A stretch of DNA of 64,000 nucleotides from Epiperipatus broadwayi (Eukaryota > Onychophora > Udeonychophora > Euonychophora > Peripatidae). Location of the stretch: positions 188,001 through 252,000 of the forward strand of contig JAQFVV010000280.1 in assembly GCA_028023455.1 (NCBI GenBank), given 5' to 3'. A program made the translations under genes and the position numbers. Position 1 is the stretch's first letter; each line of letters starts with the position of its first letter. Of the stretch, positions 25,206 through 37,009 are shown piece by piece. Below the pieces are notes generated by a model. It did not search any database. It saw only the letters and a list, made by a program, of their open reading frames with translations, and was not told the origin of the DNA.

Positions 25206-26261
25206 TATTAAAAGTTGTCAAATAAGTTTAGTTAGACTAGTAATAGAATATCTTTCTGTTAAGTAATAGTTCTTGGATATATAAATAATGACAGGATCTT
25301 TTAAGTTAGATAGTTTTTCTCCTGCAAGAAAATGAAAATATTAAACTGATAGCAGTTCTTAGAACTCTTATTAATGAATGTAAAATAACAATGAGTAGCA
25401 TTGACTGTCGTAAGGAATGAATATAAGTAAAGTATGTTTAATGTGCTATGATGAAAATCATTGATATTCTCAGAAACAAATTAAGTGGTAAATCATTTCT
25501 ATAATATTGAGTTTCCAACCAGAAGTGCTAAATTAATGTTTTAAAATAGTGATATAACTAATAATGATAATAGAGAGATTAATTCTCAGTATGACTGCAT
25601 TATCCCTCTTTAAAATCATAGTTACTATTAAGTTAAGAACTTACCATGCATATAATCATAAAAATGGCTATTTAAATATTAAAATATTTTACAGTATAAT
25701 ATTTAGCAATAATTAAAGTGTTATATATATACATGATGTGTAAGATTATTTAACTAGTCTTTTTTGACAACTAATGTGAATATTTATAGTTAATAATTAA
25801 ATGACTTTATTGCTCAAGGGTTAAAAAATAGTTTGAGTACTAGAAGTGGCTATACAAGAAACAATGTGAGAACTTTATGCTTCAGAGTCTAATATTTTCC
25901 CACTGCATTAAACTACACTGAGCATGACTAAAATCATTCTGGCTAAAATAATTACTACATTCAGTCATTACATTTTCTTTTTAAATATAAATTCATTTTA
26001 ATTAACTCATTCAATTCTTAAGTATAGCCAAGAAATGCAAAGAAAGGAAGATTGTTATCAAAACAGATTAATTAAATATTAATCAATCTTTTTCAATATA
26101 TCGTCAACTGAGCTCTTTACATAGTTCACATATTTAAACAATTGAGTTTTGGAATTTTTTCAGTAGTCTTCTTAAAATAGTAATTATACCACACACACAC
26201 ACATGTATATCGGTATATTGTGATTAATGTTTACTGAGTGCATGTGTACAATATATATATA
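25206..26261. other. AT-rich DNA without a recognisable gene
   Basis: No feature supported. A short (CA)n run lies at about 26192-26203. Confidence 0.55.
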
Positions 26262-26309
26262 TTGTTAAAGAAGGTTGCCTTAACAACAGTTTGAGATTGT
26301 TGATTGTTA
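26262..26309 (+). repeat. Fragment of foldback repeat family
   Basis: TTGTTAAAGAAGGTTGCCTT followed by AACAACAGTTTGAGATTGTT matches the arms of the foldback element at 44379-44720, where this motif occurs twice in the same orientation and once inverted. Confidence 0.55.
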
Positions 26310-28918
26310 TTGATGCTGGATTTGTCTAAATGTTGATTTGTTTTAATGATTATATATATATGTGCACATATATACATACATATATACTCAATATTCCAGT
26401 CATTAATAACATTTCAGCAACAATTGTCATGCATATGGAAATACCATAGCGATTTCTCTACAATTGACTTTTGCTTTTAGATATTTATATTTTTTTCTTG
26501 AACAAAATGTATCATTTTTCTTTCGAAGAAACTTTCTAGTAAATAAATTAATACCAAAATAAATAATAACTAATTAATATTTATTATTCTTTTCTTATAC
26601 TTTATGTATTCATCTACTTTTATAACATTAATTTTATCACAGCATTCACAAGACTATAGTCTGTATTTCATAATAAAGATTATTTTATAGCCTATAAAAT
26701 AAATGATTTAGATGGAGGTGAATTCTAATGTTAATATTTTATTAGATCATTATGAAACAACTGTTATTGTTTAACTAAATAATTTTGTTCCCCCTCCTTT
26801 CTATCCTTTGATATGTAATCATTCGGGAGCAAAATTTATCCATATCAAAGACCCGAATCATTTCGCTCAGTGAATAAAATAGTTTGTTAGTAGCAAAATT
26901 GATTTCTGACAAGTAAAATGAAAAAAAAGAAAAAAATCCCATTTTAATCAATTGATTTAATTCTCTATCTCTGAAACTATCTCGTGAATCTTAGAAATAA
27001 ATATAGCACCAAAAAGCCTCACAGATTTATGTATTATTTAAATAAATATATTATTGAAATCAAATCCCTCAATTAATGGCAAAAAAAAAAAGTTGTCATG
27101 GGCAATCATTTCAATTTTTTAAACGTCTCTGGTGAAATAATTTTGATGCTTGTAAACAATTTGAATTGATGAAGAAAAGTCATTTATATTGCTTAACAAC
27201 CTCTGCGTAAATATCTAAATCTTTATAATTAAAATTTTAAAACGTTTTAAATGTATTTACCATAAATATACAAATGTATTCATTGCTGAATAATATATAC
27301 AATTTTTAAAATATAATATTATTCGATTAATCATTGGCAATAAATATAACCATTTGTTTTTAATATATACCTTATTTTTAAAAAAATTAAGAATCTTTTT
27401 TTCCCTTATTGATAAATTAACTTTTTCTTAAATAGTAATGTAATACTATGTATATTAAATTTTAATATTACCAAATATATAAATAATTTAATAAAAAAAA
27501 CGTACCACATGGAAAATATGTAATATTTAATCCATTGGTAAATCCAATAAAAAATAAAAGTAAAGTAACTATTAGACCCATCATTAAAGCGGCTCAGATT
27601 AGAAGTGGGTTTACTTCCCTGAAATTACATGAAGTACCCGATAATTAACTATAGTAATAATAATAATATAAAAAAACTAGTAATTCCACTTAAGTAATAA
27701 CTCTGTCAGATGTTAAAATGATATGCTAATGATACACACGTATTAATTTATCATTAATAATAGCAGTAGTAATAATAAAAAATTCTTTTTAATGTGAAAT
27801 AACTAAAATATCTATAGCAAAAAAATTAAATGAATCATTGGAAAAAAATTGAAACTAATAAATGGAATTGCTTGAAAAGGCTGGTATAGGGTGTGTGTGT
27901 GTTAAATTCAATGTCTTTTAGAAGAATGTAAAATGATTCTATGTACGATTTATATACATAAGCAACTTACTGTGAGATTCATAGCATACCGGTAGTATAA
28001 AAAAAAAACATTGTATTCTCTAATAGAACTGCTATTTAAATTCTATTAAAATTTTTTTAAAACTACTGCAGAATTATATAGGAATGTTTACATTTTTTCT
28101 TGAAACGAGCAATTTTTTATTAATACTCAATTTTAGAATATTGTGGATACATTAGGAAAAACTCATGACATAATAGTAATCAGATCAGTTTGTGTGTGTT
28201 TTGAAGAACTACATATTTTTACTTTTAATAAATTATATTTTTAGTAAAAGTGTTTTAAAGTGTATTCTTCATTTTCATGTCCATCTCCATGTAAGTAGTA
28301 ATATATTGTAACTAGATAAAAAGACAAAAATTCTTTTGTACTATCAATTATCTTATGCATGATTATTATAATATGCAGCATAATCAGACATGAAATGATA
28401 GACCTTTAAAGAAATATATGTGACTACTCAGTAATTAATCTGATCTCATATTACCACACTTCCTATAGAATTGCAAACTATTCAATAGAGCTCTTTAAAT
28501 GATACTAAGATCCTATATATATATATATTCAAAAACAAGCTGTCAAAAAGAGAACTCTTTCAGCAGCATTTGATCTTTTGCTATTTTGCTAAAAGTTTCT
28601 CTTAGTGTTCCTACTTAGAAAAGATAATAACATAATCATAAATTAGAATGCTGATAATGTCTAGAAAAACACTAGTTTTTATAACTGAAAGTATTCCACA
28701 CAAGAGAAGCTGATAAAAAAGATGTTATTTTTGCAGGAGAAGCAATCTCATGGTTAGTAATGTTATTTGTAGTTATGAAAGTTGTTTTAATTTTCAGGTA
28801 TTCAGCCATACCTTCTCCAATCTTTACAAATGACTCACTCAATTTAAGAGTTTTTGTTTACTATCCATCAAATTAGTTGCATTGCTATTACAAAACAATA
28901 ATGTACTAAATTGTTTAA
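26310..28918. other. AT-rich DNA without a recognisable gene
   Basis: No coding or RNA feature is supported. A (GT)n run lies at about 27890-27901. Confidence 0.55.
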
Positions 28919-28939
28919 ATGATATTTGCTTTATTACAG

Positions 28940-29170
28940 CAATTACTTGATAATGACCCCAGTGACATCCTACATTCACTGATGCCAAATGGGTTGACAC
29001 TCAAAATCTATTTATCAATTACAGAACAATTTATTATATATAGAACTGCAATTTTACATTTCCCAATATCTTATCTAATTTCTGATAAGTTTTGGGTACA
29101 AAATCTTTTAGTCAGTTTTAAGTGCTGTAGCATTTTTGCTAAGGATCTCTGTTTAATATTTTCTATCTAA
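28940..29170 (+). CDS. Candidate terminal exon, unknown gene
   Basis: A plausible acceptor (TTGCTTTATTACAG) ends at 28939. It is followed by an open frame that reads QLLDNDPSDILHSLMPNG and continues to a stop at 29168-29170, with AATAAA about 65 bases later (near 29235). The first 30 residues look protein-like; the rest is hydrophobic and could be AT-rich noise. No upstream exon was found and no domain is recognised. Confidence 0.2.
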   Translation, partial: QLLDNDPSDILHSLMPNGLTLKIYLSITEQFIIYRTAILHFPISYLISDKFWVQNLLVSFKCCSIFAKDLCLIFSI

Positions 29171-29949
29171 TGACTTTCTTGAACACTAGTTTTTATATAG
29201 TTTTATATGTTGGAATATAATATTGATGATTTAATAAAATTTATTTTGCCTTGAAATTCTGATTTTCATGTTGATGAGCTATTTTTTCCAAGATATTTAT
29301 TTATTAAATACTTAGATGAACAAATGACGTTAAGCATCTAAGTTTTAAAAAAACCAAAACATTATTATTACATTCTATTGAACATTCTGAGCTGGGATTT
29401 AGTTGATGAATTTTTAGTTTGATCATAAGTGGCATCTGTTATTGAAGTAACACTACATAATTGTAAAGCTTTTTGCAACTGCATTTAGTTGAATCATGAT
29501 TAGTATACTATATAATTTATATAAATTTTTACTTGAAATATTTTTATTTTTGATTTTAAAACTATTCTACTCAAATCATTTTATTATTAGGAGCTGAATT
29601 AAAAACTCAGTTTTCTATTGCTTTTTCTATAAGACTGATTTCAAGTATCATTTTTTATTTTATGGGAGGAAATTGATAAGATTAATTGGATATAAAATTA
29701 GAAATACTAATATATCTATATTTATCAATTTTTAAATAAAATTATTATCTAAAATCTAGAGATTTCTGTATATGAGATTTCATTTACTTCAAAATTTTAA
29801 AATAATTTTATCTATTATGCATTATCATTGTTTTCAATCATTATCAATCTACTGAAAATGGAAGTATCTCTAAGTTTATGCAATTTCTCTGAACCATAGC
29901 TTCTCTGCCCCACAATATTCTGACAAATTTTATTATCTTATATATGTTC
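29171..29949. other. AT-rich DNA without a recognisable gene
   Basis: Nothing recognisable beyond the possible polyadenylation signal near 29235. Confidence 0.5.
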
Positions 29950-31560
29950 TCCTTCTAGATTTTTTGGAAATTTTGGAATTCGATTTAAGATTTTTAATTA
30001 TTTATCTGTTACCAATTTTTAAGCAATATTTTCAACCAATTCTACTTTGCATTTAACTATTTCAATGAAGTCAATGATAACACTTCTTTATTCTTTCACC
30101 CAAACATTTTGTTTTTATTCTTCCACATTAAACTGAATATACATTTTTATGGAGTCTATGATCTCTGTATTTGCTCCAATTACTGTATTCATATTTCATA
30201 TCCATATATAAGCATTGAATAAAACATTTATTAAAATTTTTTTTTTAAGCTTGTAGATATATTTTCTTTTAAAAATTATGCTAATTCTGTCAAATATATT
30301 CCATTCAAGTTTAATTCTACCATTAATTTATCCACTGTATTTCTTTTTGTATTATTTATTAATTTTTTCTTATGCATTGAATATTATTTTAATTCTTTTT
30401 AATAAATATTTTTAGTTACTTTCTTACTTTCAGCCGATAATTCTTGCAAAATTCCTGAAGCACTAAAAATAATTTACTAAAATAACCACATCATCAGAAA
30501 AATTTAGGTGAGTCAAATAATCTCATTTAACTTTAATTCTTTAGCTTAACATTTCAATCCACAAAATACTTCATGTAAGCTATTGTAAAATATTTTGGAA
30601 AAGTGAAATCATCTTGATGTATACCCTTATGAATATTAATATTTTTAGTGTAACTGTCTAGTCTAATCGCAGTTGTTGCATTTTGATAAACATTCCTCTA
30701 AAATTTGAAAATATTTTGTGCTTATGTCTTAAATTTCCAAATTCTTATCATTGCCAAAATGCTTATAGAATCAATTGCTTTTTAACAGCTTACAAATGCT
30801 ATTCAAAATGGGAAATCACACTTTTGGTCTTTTCTGTAACTTCTCTAAACACTTGGGTGTAATTTATAGGATGACAACTCCTATAAAATCTAGTTGTATT
30901 TTGAGTCAATATAAAGCCAAAGTTATCTATGTCTTATTTATATAGTTATTATCTATTATAATCTTAGAAACTATCTTATACAGAACTGATAAAAAATTGA
31001 GAGGTAGTGTAATTTCTAAGAATTTTTATTTTATCTTTCTTAAATTTCAATATTATAACTGCATTTTTCTAATCATGTGCTTATTTTTATCATTTAGATA
31101 TTTGATTTATAGTTCTCCAGTAATTTTTCTATTTTTCAGCTTTTTTAAAAAATATCTATAATAATTCTATTATTTTTTTGAAACTTTTTTTATTCTTCAT
31201 GAACTTGCTTTCGTGTCTTGCTTCATTTAAAATATTTGAAACTTCAAAACATACTGTTATAATCATAGAAGTACTTTATTATTATGCCTTTTTATTGTAG
31301 AGTTGTTGTTTTTTTTTGCATATTTTATGATGTTAACTTTTATAGTGTCATTTTATTTTTTATTGTTGAAATAACTCTTTTTAAAACAATAAGAATGACT
31401 TTTATATGTTTGAGATTTTCATTCTCTTCTTTGGCTTCTCACAACTTTATTTTCTTAATGATGTCAGTTATGTTTGCTGTCACTTTTATAGAATTTTCTA
31501 TATTCAGTTTTTATAAATGGCTTATTTTTACAAACTGTTAACTCTCAATTATTTACAAAT
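29950..31560 (-). mobile_element. Decayed non-LTR retrotransposon fragment
   Basis: Minus-strand reading in several frames recovers LINE order. The thumb block ILQELSAESKKV is at about 30460-30425, following a degenerate catalytic-motif region (IFLMMWLF, in place of FADDI-LF) near 30510. A C-terminal region resembling the YG-E-W...Q-RS...K...GW-E segment lies at about 30220-30050. Upstream parts (31200-30600) are consistent with fingers and palm but badly broken. It resembles the LINE at 58105-60551 more than the pair at 9365 and 32465. The 5' limit is uncertain. Confidence 0.6.
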
Positions 31561-31643
31561 ATATTGCTTTTCTCTACTCATCATTTGTTTCTATTGATTT
31601 TGCAATCATCATTGAATAGATACATGTTATATTTTTAATTAAA

Positions 31644-31965
31644 GAGAATTTGAACCCAGACTTTCAAGCTCCCTCCGTCATTCACTCTAACCAATGTAAC
31701 AGATATACATAACCACATATATGTCAAAAAGATAAATGATATCCAATATACATATTTCATGCTTAACCAGCCCTCATCATTTGGTCCAGATCAACATCTC
31801 CTACATGCATATATAATCAGTGCTCAGTTTTATATTAAGATATCAAATCTACAAACTTTAATGGACAGGCTTCGATTTTCTCCATTATCAAACTCTTCAG
31901 CCATTCATATCATTGAAAATCTGATGATGGAATGCTCAAAGCCCCTGTTGATACATTATTATTGT
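31644..31965 (-). mobile_element. Hammerhead-bearing retrozyme-like repeat, copy B
   Basis: Same unit and orientation as 23558-23865. Its tRNA-like part is the best preserved, with an A-box-like TGACGGAGGGAGC and a B-box-like GGGTTCAAATTC on the minus strand. The ribozyme is mutated. The plus-strand open frame at 31759-32016 is the antisense of this repeat and is not a gene. Confidence 0.7.
31743..31785 (-). ncRNA. Mutated hammerhead ribozyme, copy B
   Basis: Stem I (ACCAA with UUGG), the GAA core and the short stem III are present, but the conserved CUGAUGA reads AUGAUGA. Loss of the invariant core C should abolish cleavage, so this copy is probably dead. Confidence 0.7.
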
Positions 31966-32014
31966 CATATTTTAGGGCATAAATTCCATGCCACCCAGAG
32001 AATCCCTAGGTTGT

Positions 32015-32405
32015 AGATAGGGTAATGCCCTTCAGATAAAAAAGTTTATCTGTGAATAAGCAAAATAAATGAAAATAGCATAACACCAGCAATGAGATAA
32101 CAGCCACTATCAGGTAGTGATGAAGGAGAAACAGAGACATATTTAATTCTATAAAATGCTATAATTCCTATGATGATGGATGTGTGATGTTGAGTGTTAA
32201 CCACAATTAAATAAGTTAACACTCCACTGGGGGTGCTAGGTAGCAATAGCATTCTTTAAAGTCAGCCGAAGATCACTATAAGTGGCAATGGTGAGAAGGA
32301 AAATGATAGATAAATAACCATTTTTTTAGATGCAGCTAGTGCATTAAGCCTGTTTATTACTGAGCAATGATGGAAATGGAAAACCAGTTTGCCTTATAAT
32401 TCTCT
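32015..32405 (-). repeat. Dispersed repeat, partner of 18836-19205
   Basis: Reverse-complement partner of 18836-19205; shared blocks and shared reading register are described there. It sits directly between hammerhead repeat copy B and the plus-strand LINE. Confidence 0.65.
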
Positions 32406-32464
32406 TGGTATTTTATAAATGAGAATGTTCACAAGATTGATTCAGATTGGTGCTGAATTCTTAG

Positions 32465-35350
32465 CTATGAAAGGCTTTGGTGGCTTTTCTGACAGGGGTA
32501 GATATGAAGGTAGTCAGGTTATAAACCTACAATCCTCATAAAGATAATCTGTTAAAAAATACATAATAAGAATTGATTCATGAAATGTATGATAGTAGAG
32601 AAAAGTTGGGAAATTTGAAAAGGGAAAGGAAAATAAATACAGGATTAAGTGAAGTGAGGTGAAAGATGTTTGGAGAAGTAAATAGTGGGGATGTTAACTT
32701 ATTTTATTCTGGTAATGGTAGAGCAGTAAATGTAGTTGCCATTGCTGTTAAAAAGAAAATTTAGAATAAATGTAGTAAGGTTAGATTGTGTTAATGATAA
32801 ACTTATGATGAGTAGAATAATTGTCAAGTCCTGGGGAATTTAGTAGCCATAAAAATTTATATGGCAGTTACCAGTCATGATGATATTGAAATTGGTAAAT
32901 AATATAAAAAATATAGGAAATTAAATAGAATGAGAATAAAATTGCATTTATATGGTTATTGGGTGATTGGAATTGCTATTGTGGGAAAGGGTAAGGATGG
33001 AAAAGTTATTGGATATTATAATATTAGAAAAAATGAATGAAAGAGTAACCAACTTATAGAATTTTGTAAGAAGAATGGGTTTGTAGTTGCAAACACTTGG
33101 TTTGAAAATTAACCAAAAAGATTGTATCCATGGAAAGCTCCAGGTGATAGAAAATGATATCAAGGAGACTATATATTGATCATATTGATTTAAGATAGAT
33201 ATAAAAATGCTATTAAGAATCCAATGTTTGCTTATTGCTGATATAAACTCTGTTTATAATTTGATTATGATTAAATTAAAGTTGAGTTTAAAAAGAATAA
33301 AAAGAAAGAAAAATATGTAAGATAGGAACTTAGATATATTGAAAGAAATGGAGAAAAGATTTAGTTTAATGTGAAAAATTATAAAAAGAAAATTGATAAA
33401 AATGAGAAATATAGAAATAGTTTTGATATGCATTGGTGTAGGATTAAAGAAGGAATATTAAAAACAGCAAAAAGTAAAATAGGAACTATTTAGTTAAAGA
33501 AAGGGAAAAGACTTTGAATAATGAAAGATGTTTTGGAAAAGATAAAAGTATGGGAAAGATGAGAAACAGATTTAGTAAGACAAAAATATTAGAACAAGAA
33601 TGTAGATGGATAGAAGTGTTTGAATAGGTAAAAAGATATCTGGTATTTGACAGAAATGACACTTGGAAAAAAAGAAATGATTAACAAGTGAAATAACTGA
33701 TCAGAATAAGAGATTAAATGATAGGGATGGTATATTGAAAATATGAAAAGAATATCTTCAATATCTACTTAGGAAAGAAATGATTCTATTAATTATAAAA
33801 TGAAGAAAATATTAAAGTAGATAATTAAGATATAGACATATTGACAAATGAAATAATAAAGTCAATTAAATAAATGATAAATGGTAAAGCTGTTGGACTT
33901 GATACAATATCTATAAAAATTTTAAAAGAATTGAGAGAATATACAATGAAGAAAATAGTTGGATCTTGGAATTTGATGTATAATAGAGATGTTTGGCCTA
34001 AAGATTTTTTGAAAACTATAATGATTCCAATTGCTAAAAAGAAGAAAGCTGTTAAATGTGAAGAATATATGCTGAATACATTTGTTATCTCATACTTCAA
34101 AAATTTTATTGAGGATTTTAAAAATCAAAGAATTAATGGAAAGATAGAATATTATATTGGAGAAGAACAGTTTGGTTTTCTGAGAGAGAAAAGTATGAAA
34201 GATGTTATTGGTGTTATTAGAACATTTGCAGAGAGATATATTGAAAAAAATAAAAGAATTGTTATAAAATTTTATGGATTTGAAAAAAGCATTTGATGGA
34301 ATAATCTGGAATAAACTTCTGACCGTCTTCAAAAATAATGAAGTATTTTGGAAAGAGAGGAGATTATTTTGAAATATGTATATTGAGCAAAAAATAAAAA
34401 ACAGATTGGAGAATAATGAGGTCCATGAAGTGAATATATAGAGAGAGCTATACAAAGTTTCTGCATGTCATCTGTGCTTTTTAATATTTATTTAGAAGGA
34501 ATGTTAAATAAATATTTGGAATATAAAAGAGTTAATATTGGAGATAGTATAATAAAATGTATAAGATTTGCAGACGATAAGACATTTATAGTTGAGGATG
34601 AAAAAAGTCTTCATAATATGTTGAATAAATTGAGAAATGAATATATGGAATATGGAATGAAGATTAATGTTGAGGATACTAAATGTTTATGGATAAAGAG
34701 CAATATAAATAGATTACAAGTTTAAATTCGTGATAATATAGTTCAACAAGTAAGTGAATTTAAATATTTAGGTAGTTGGTTGAAAGAGGATGGAAGAAAT
34801 GAAGTTAAAAGACTAGCTTTGTTAAAGGAGATATTTATTAAGAGAAAGAAAACATTTTATGGATCTTTGACAAGAGAATTAGGAAATGATTAATTAAATT
34901 CTATGTAAGAAGTATAATATTATATTGTAAAACATGGACAATGAATAAAAAATATTAACAACAGATTGGAAGCTTTTAAAATGTAGTTATGGAAAAGGAT
35001 GGAAAAAATTAGTTGGATAAACAAAATACCAAATGAAAAAGTTTTGAAAAGAGTAAATAAAAAAGAAGATTGGTTAAAGAAATTAGAGATAGAAAGTGAA
35101 ACTGGATTGGATATGCATTAAGAAGAAAGAATAGTTTGATGAAAGGTGTTTTGGAGGTAAGTGGTGAATAAAAACAAAAAATAAATGATGAAAAAGATTG
35201 ACATTGCTGGATTATATAGGGGATGCAAAGAGATATGTTAATTGAAGAGCTGGATCTGAAGAAAATAGAGTGAAGAAATGGATGAATTTATGATATGATT
35301 TCTCTCTGGACCTGTCCATAGAACAGAAAACTATTAATGATCATTTTTAC
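32465..35350 (+). mobile_element. Decayed RTE-like non-LTR retrotransposon, near full length
   Basis: Plus-strand sister of 9365-12205. The endonuclease is at about 32690-33190, with the block VGKGKDGKVIGYYN and then FCKKNGFVVANTW, broken by stops. The reverse transcriptase starts at 33874 (INGKAVGLDTISIKILKEL), has a WPKDF-KTIMIPIAKKKKAVKC block, EEQFGF (about 34160) and a frameshift near 34285 just at the FMDLKKAFDGI palm motif. It then continues in an open frame 34465-34725 that holds the catalytic FADD (34567-34578) and the GMKINVEDTK block. C-terminal blocks run to about 35290. The ends match the minus-strand copy, which supports near-complete length. The catalytic FADD is intact, but the reading frame is destroyed. 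Confidence 0.88.
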
Positions 35351-36162
35351 ATCTATCAGTAACAAATCATAGTGTGTCCACAATCTTTTTCTATTTAGAT
35401 ATTTTTTTAGATGTGTAATGATAATTTTTATTAAATTATTTAGAAAATAGTAATATCTGTTTCCTGATGATTTTTATAATCTAGAGATAATTGGCTTTTT
35501 TTTTTTTTACTTTCATAAAATTGGAATTATTCTTAAAATAATTAATTTTTCAAACTTTTTGCATTTTGCAATTCATTCTTTGAATAGATGGGGAAGGGGG
35601 AGATTTTTATTATATATTTTAATTTAACTGACTTAGTGTTTGTCCACTGTCTATCTGAGAAATCTTGTAAACTGTAGTTTCTTCCAATTCTCTATTTCTG
35701 ATCTAGTTAAAACTTTATATACATATATTTTTTAAGAGTTTGTAAACAATTTTATTAAAAAAATTATGCTTTTTATTTTATGTGGGATTTAGTACTCTTT
35801 ATGATATTATCATTTAGCATTATTAAATTGTATCTAAACTTTCTTACAAAACTATAAAGTAGAATATAAATATATATAAAAGATATCTTTAAAGGAATGC
35901 TTTTATTCATGTAAATGTATTAAAAAAGTGTTTAAAAATGCACTAAAAAGTAAAAAATAAATTTTCTGCAACTAAAATAAAACAATCCAAAGCTTATTTT
36001 AAAAATATTCTGAACCTATTTCTGAACATGAGAACTATATGTTTTTATATTGGATGCATAATATCAAGACTACTTTAAAAGCTAAAGAAATTTTTTTTAT
36101 TTTTTATATAAATATTTGAAACCAGGCACTCTTTACAAACCTGGGAGCTTAATTGTAAGTAT
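35351..36162. other. AT-rich DNA without a recognisable gene
   Basis: No feature supported. Confidence 0.55.
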
Positions 36163-36262
36163 AGAGGATTTGAACTCAGATTTTCAAGCACCCTTCAACT
36201 ATCCACACTATCTCATACAACTGATACACATGACCACACACCTGTAGAAAAGATTAATAATC

Positions 36263-36306
36263 ACCAATATACGTATTTCATGCTAAACCAGCACTCATCA
36301 GTTGGT
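36263..36306 (-). ncRNA. Type I hammerhead ribozyme, palindrome left arm
   Basis: On the minus strand all parts are present: stem I ACCAA with UUGGU (five pairs), CUGAUGA, stem II GUGCU/AGCAU with loop GGUUU, GAA, stem III AUACGUAU and cleavage-site A (the complement of 36268). It is identical in its core to the right-arm copy. Confidence 0.82.
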
Positions 36307-36716
36307 CTAGACTATCATCTCTCACACATATATATAATCAATGCTCAGTTTATATTAAGATAGAAAATCTTCATACTTTAATGGACAGGCTTCAATCCAC
36401 TGCAAACTCCAACTTTTCAGCCATCCATATCATTGAAAATCCGATGATGAAAACTCAAATCCCATGCTGATGCTAATTAATGGATACTGTCCTATACATG
36501 AGTGGTCAGAGTGACTTCAGGTCAACATGAGCATGGCAATAATATTAGCATCAGCATGGGATTTGAGTTTTCATCATCGGATTTTCAATTATATGGATGG
36601 CTGAAAAGTTGGAGGTTGCAGTGGATTGAAGCCTGTCCATTAAAGTATGAAGATTTGCTATCTTAATATTAACTGAGCATTGATTATATATATATGTGTG
36701 AGAGGTGATAGTCTGG

Positions 36717-36760
36717 ACCAACTGATGAGTGCTGGTTTAGCATGAAATACGTATATTGGT
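36717..36760 (+). ncRNA. Type I hammerhead ribozyme, palindrome right arm
   Basis: Stem I 36717-36721 (ACCAA) pairs with 36756-36760 (UUGGU). The core CUGAUGA is 36722-36728; stem II is 36729-36733 with 36739-36743; GAA is 36744-36746. The tiny stem III is 36747-36754, giving two pairs and a four-base loop. Predicted cleavage follows A36755. The triplet before the cut is AUA, which meets the NUH rule. The G-U pair at the base of stem II is a slight departure from consensus. Confidence 0.82.
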
Positions 36761-36860
36761 GATTATTAATCTTTTCTACATGTGTGTGGTCATGTGTATC
36801 AGTTGTATGAGATAGTGTGGATAGTTGAAGGGTGCTTGAAAATCTGAGTTCAAATCCTCT

Positions 36861-37009
36861 TTTATATAAACAAAAGCATTTAATTTAATAAATGTTTTTA
36901 TATTTTGTGTTTGTTGTTTGTTTTCAACATTTATATTTTTTGAAGATTAATTAAAACATAATATTTGTCCAAATCAAATAATTCTTTGGTAATATAGCAT
37001 CTATTGATC
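36861..37009. other. AT-rich spacer
   Basis: Nothing recognisable. Confidence 0.5.

Larger units (their letters stand above)
36163..36860. mobile_element. Long palindrome of two hammerhead repeats, copies C and D
   Basis: The left arm (36163-36477) and right arm (36544-36860) are nearly perfect reverse complements of about 315 bp around a 66-bp spacer. Each arm is a full unit of the family at 23558 and 31644, the left on the minus strand and the right on the plus strand, so the units diverge from the spacer. Each arm has its own ribozyme and its own tRNA-like end at the outside. The high arm identity compared with the diverged single copies suggests a recent inverted duplication or continued gene conversion. 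A transcript would fold into a long hairpin. Confidence 0.9.

Noticed and set aside
25043-25225. Open frame with Val and Ile runs
   Set aside because: Created by the (TTG)n(TTA)n microsatellite.
31759-32016. 85-codon plus-strand open frame
   Set aside because: It is the antisense of hammerhead repeat copy B.
34090-34455. 121-codon minus-strand open frame, and the one at 33825-34100
   Set aside because: Shadows of the plus-strand reverse transcriptase.
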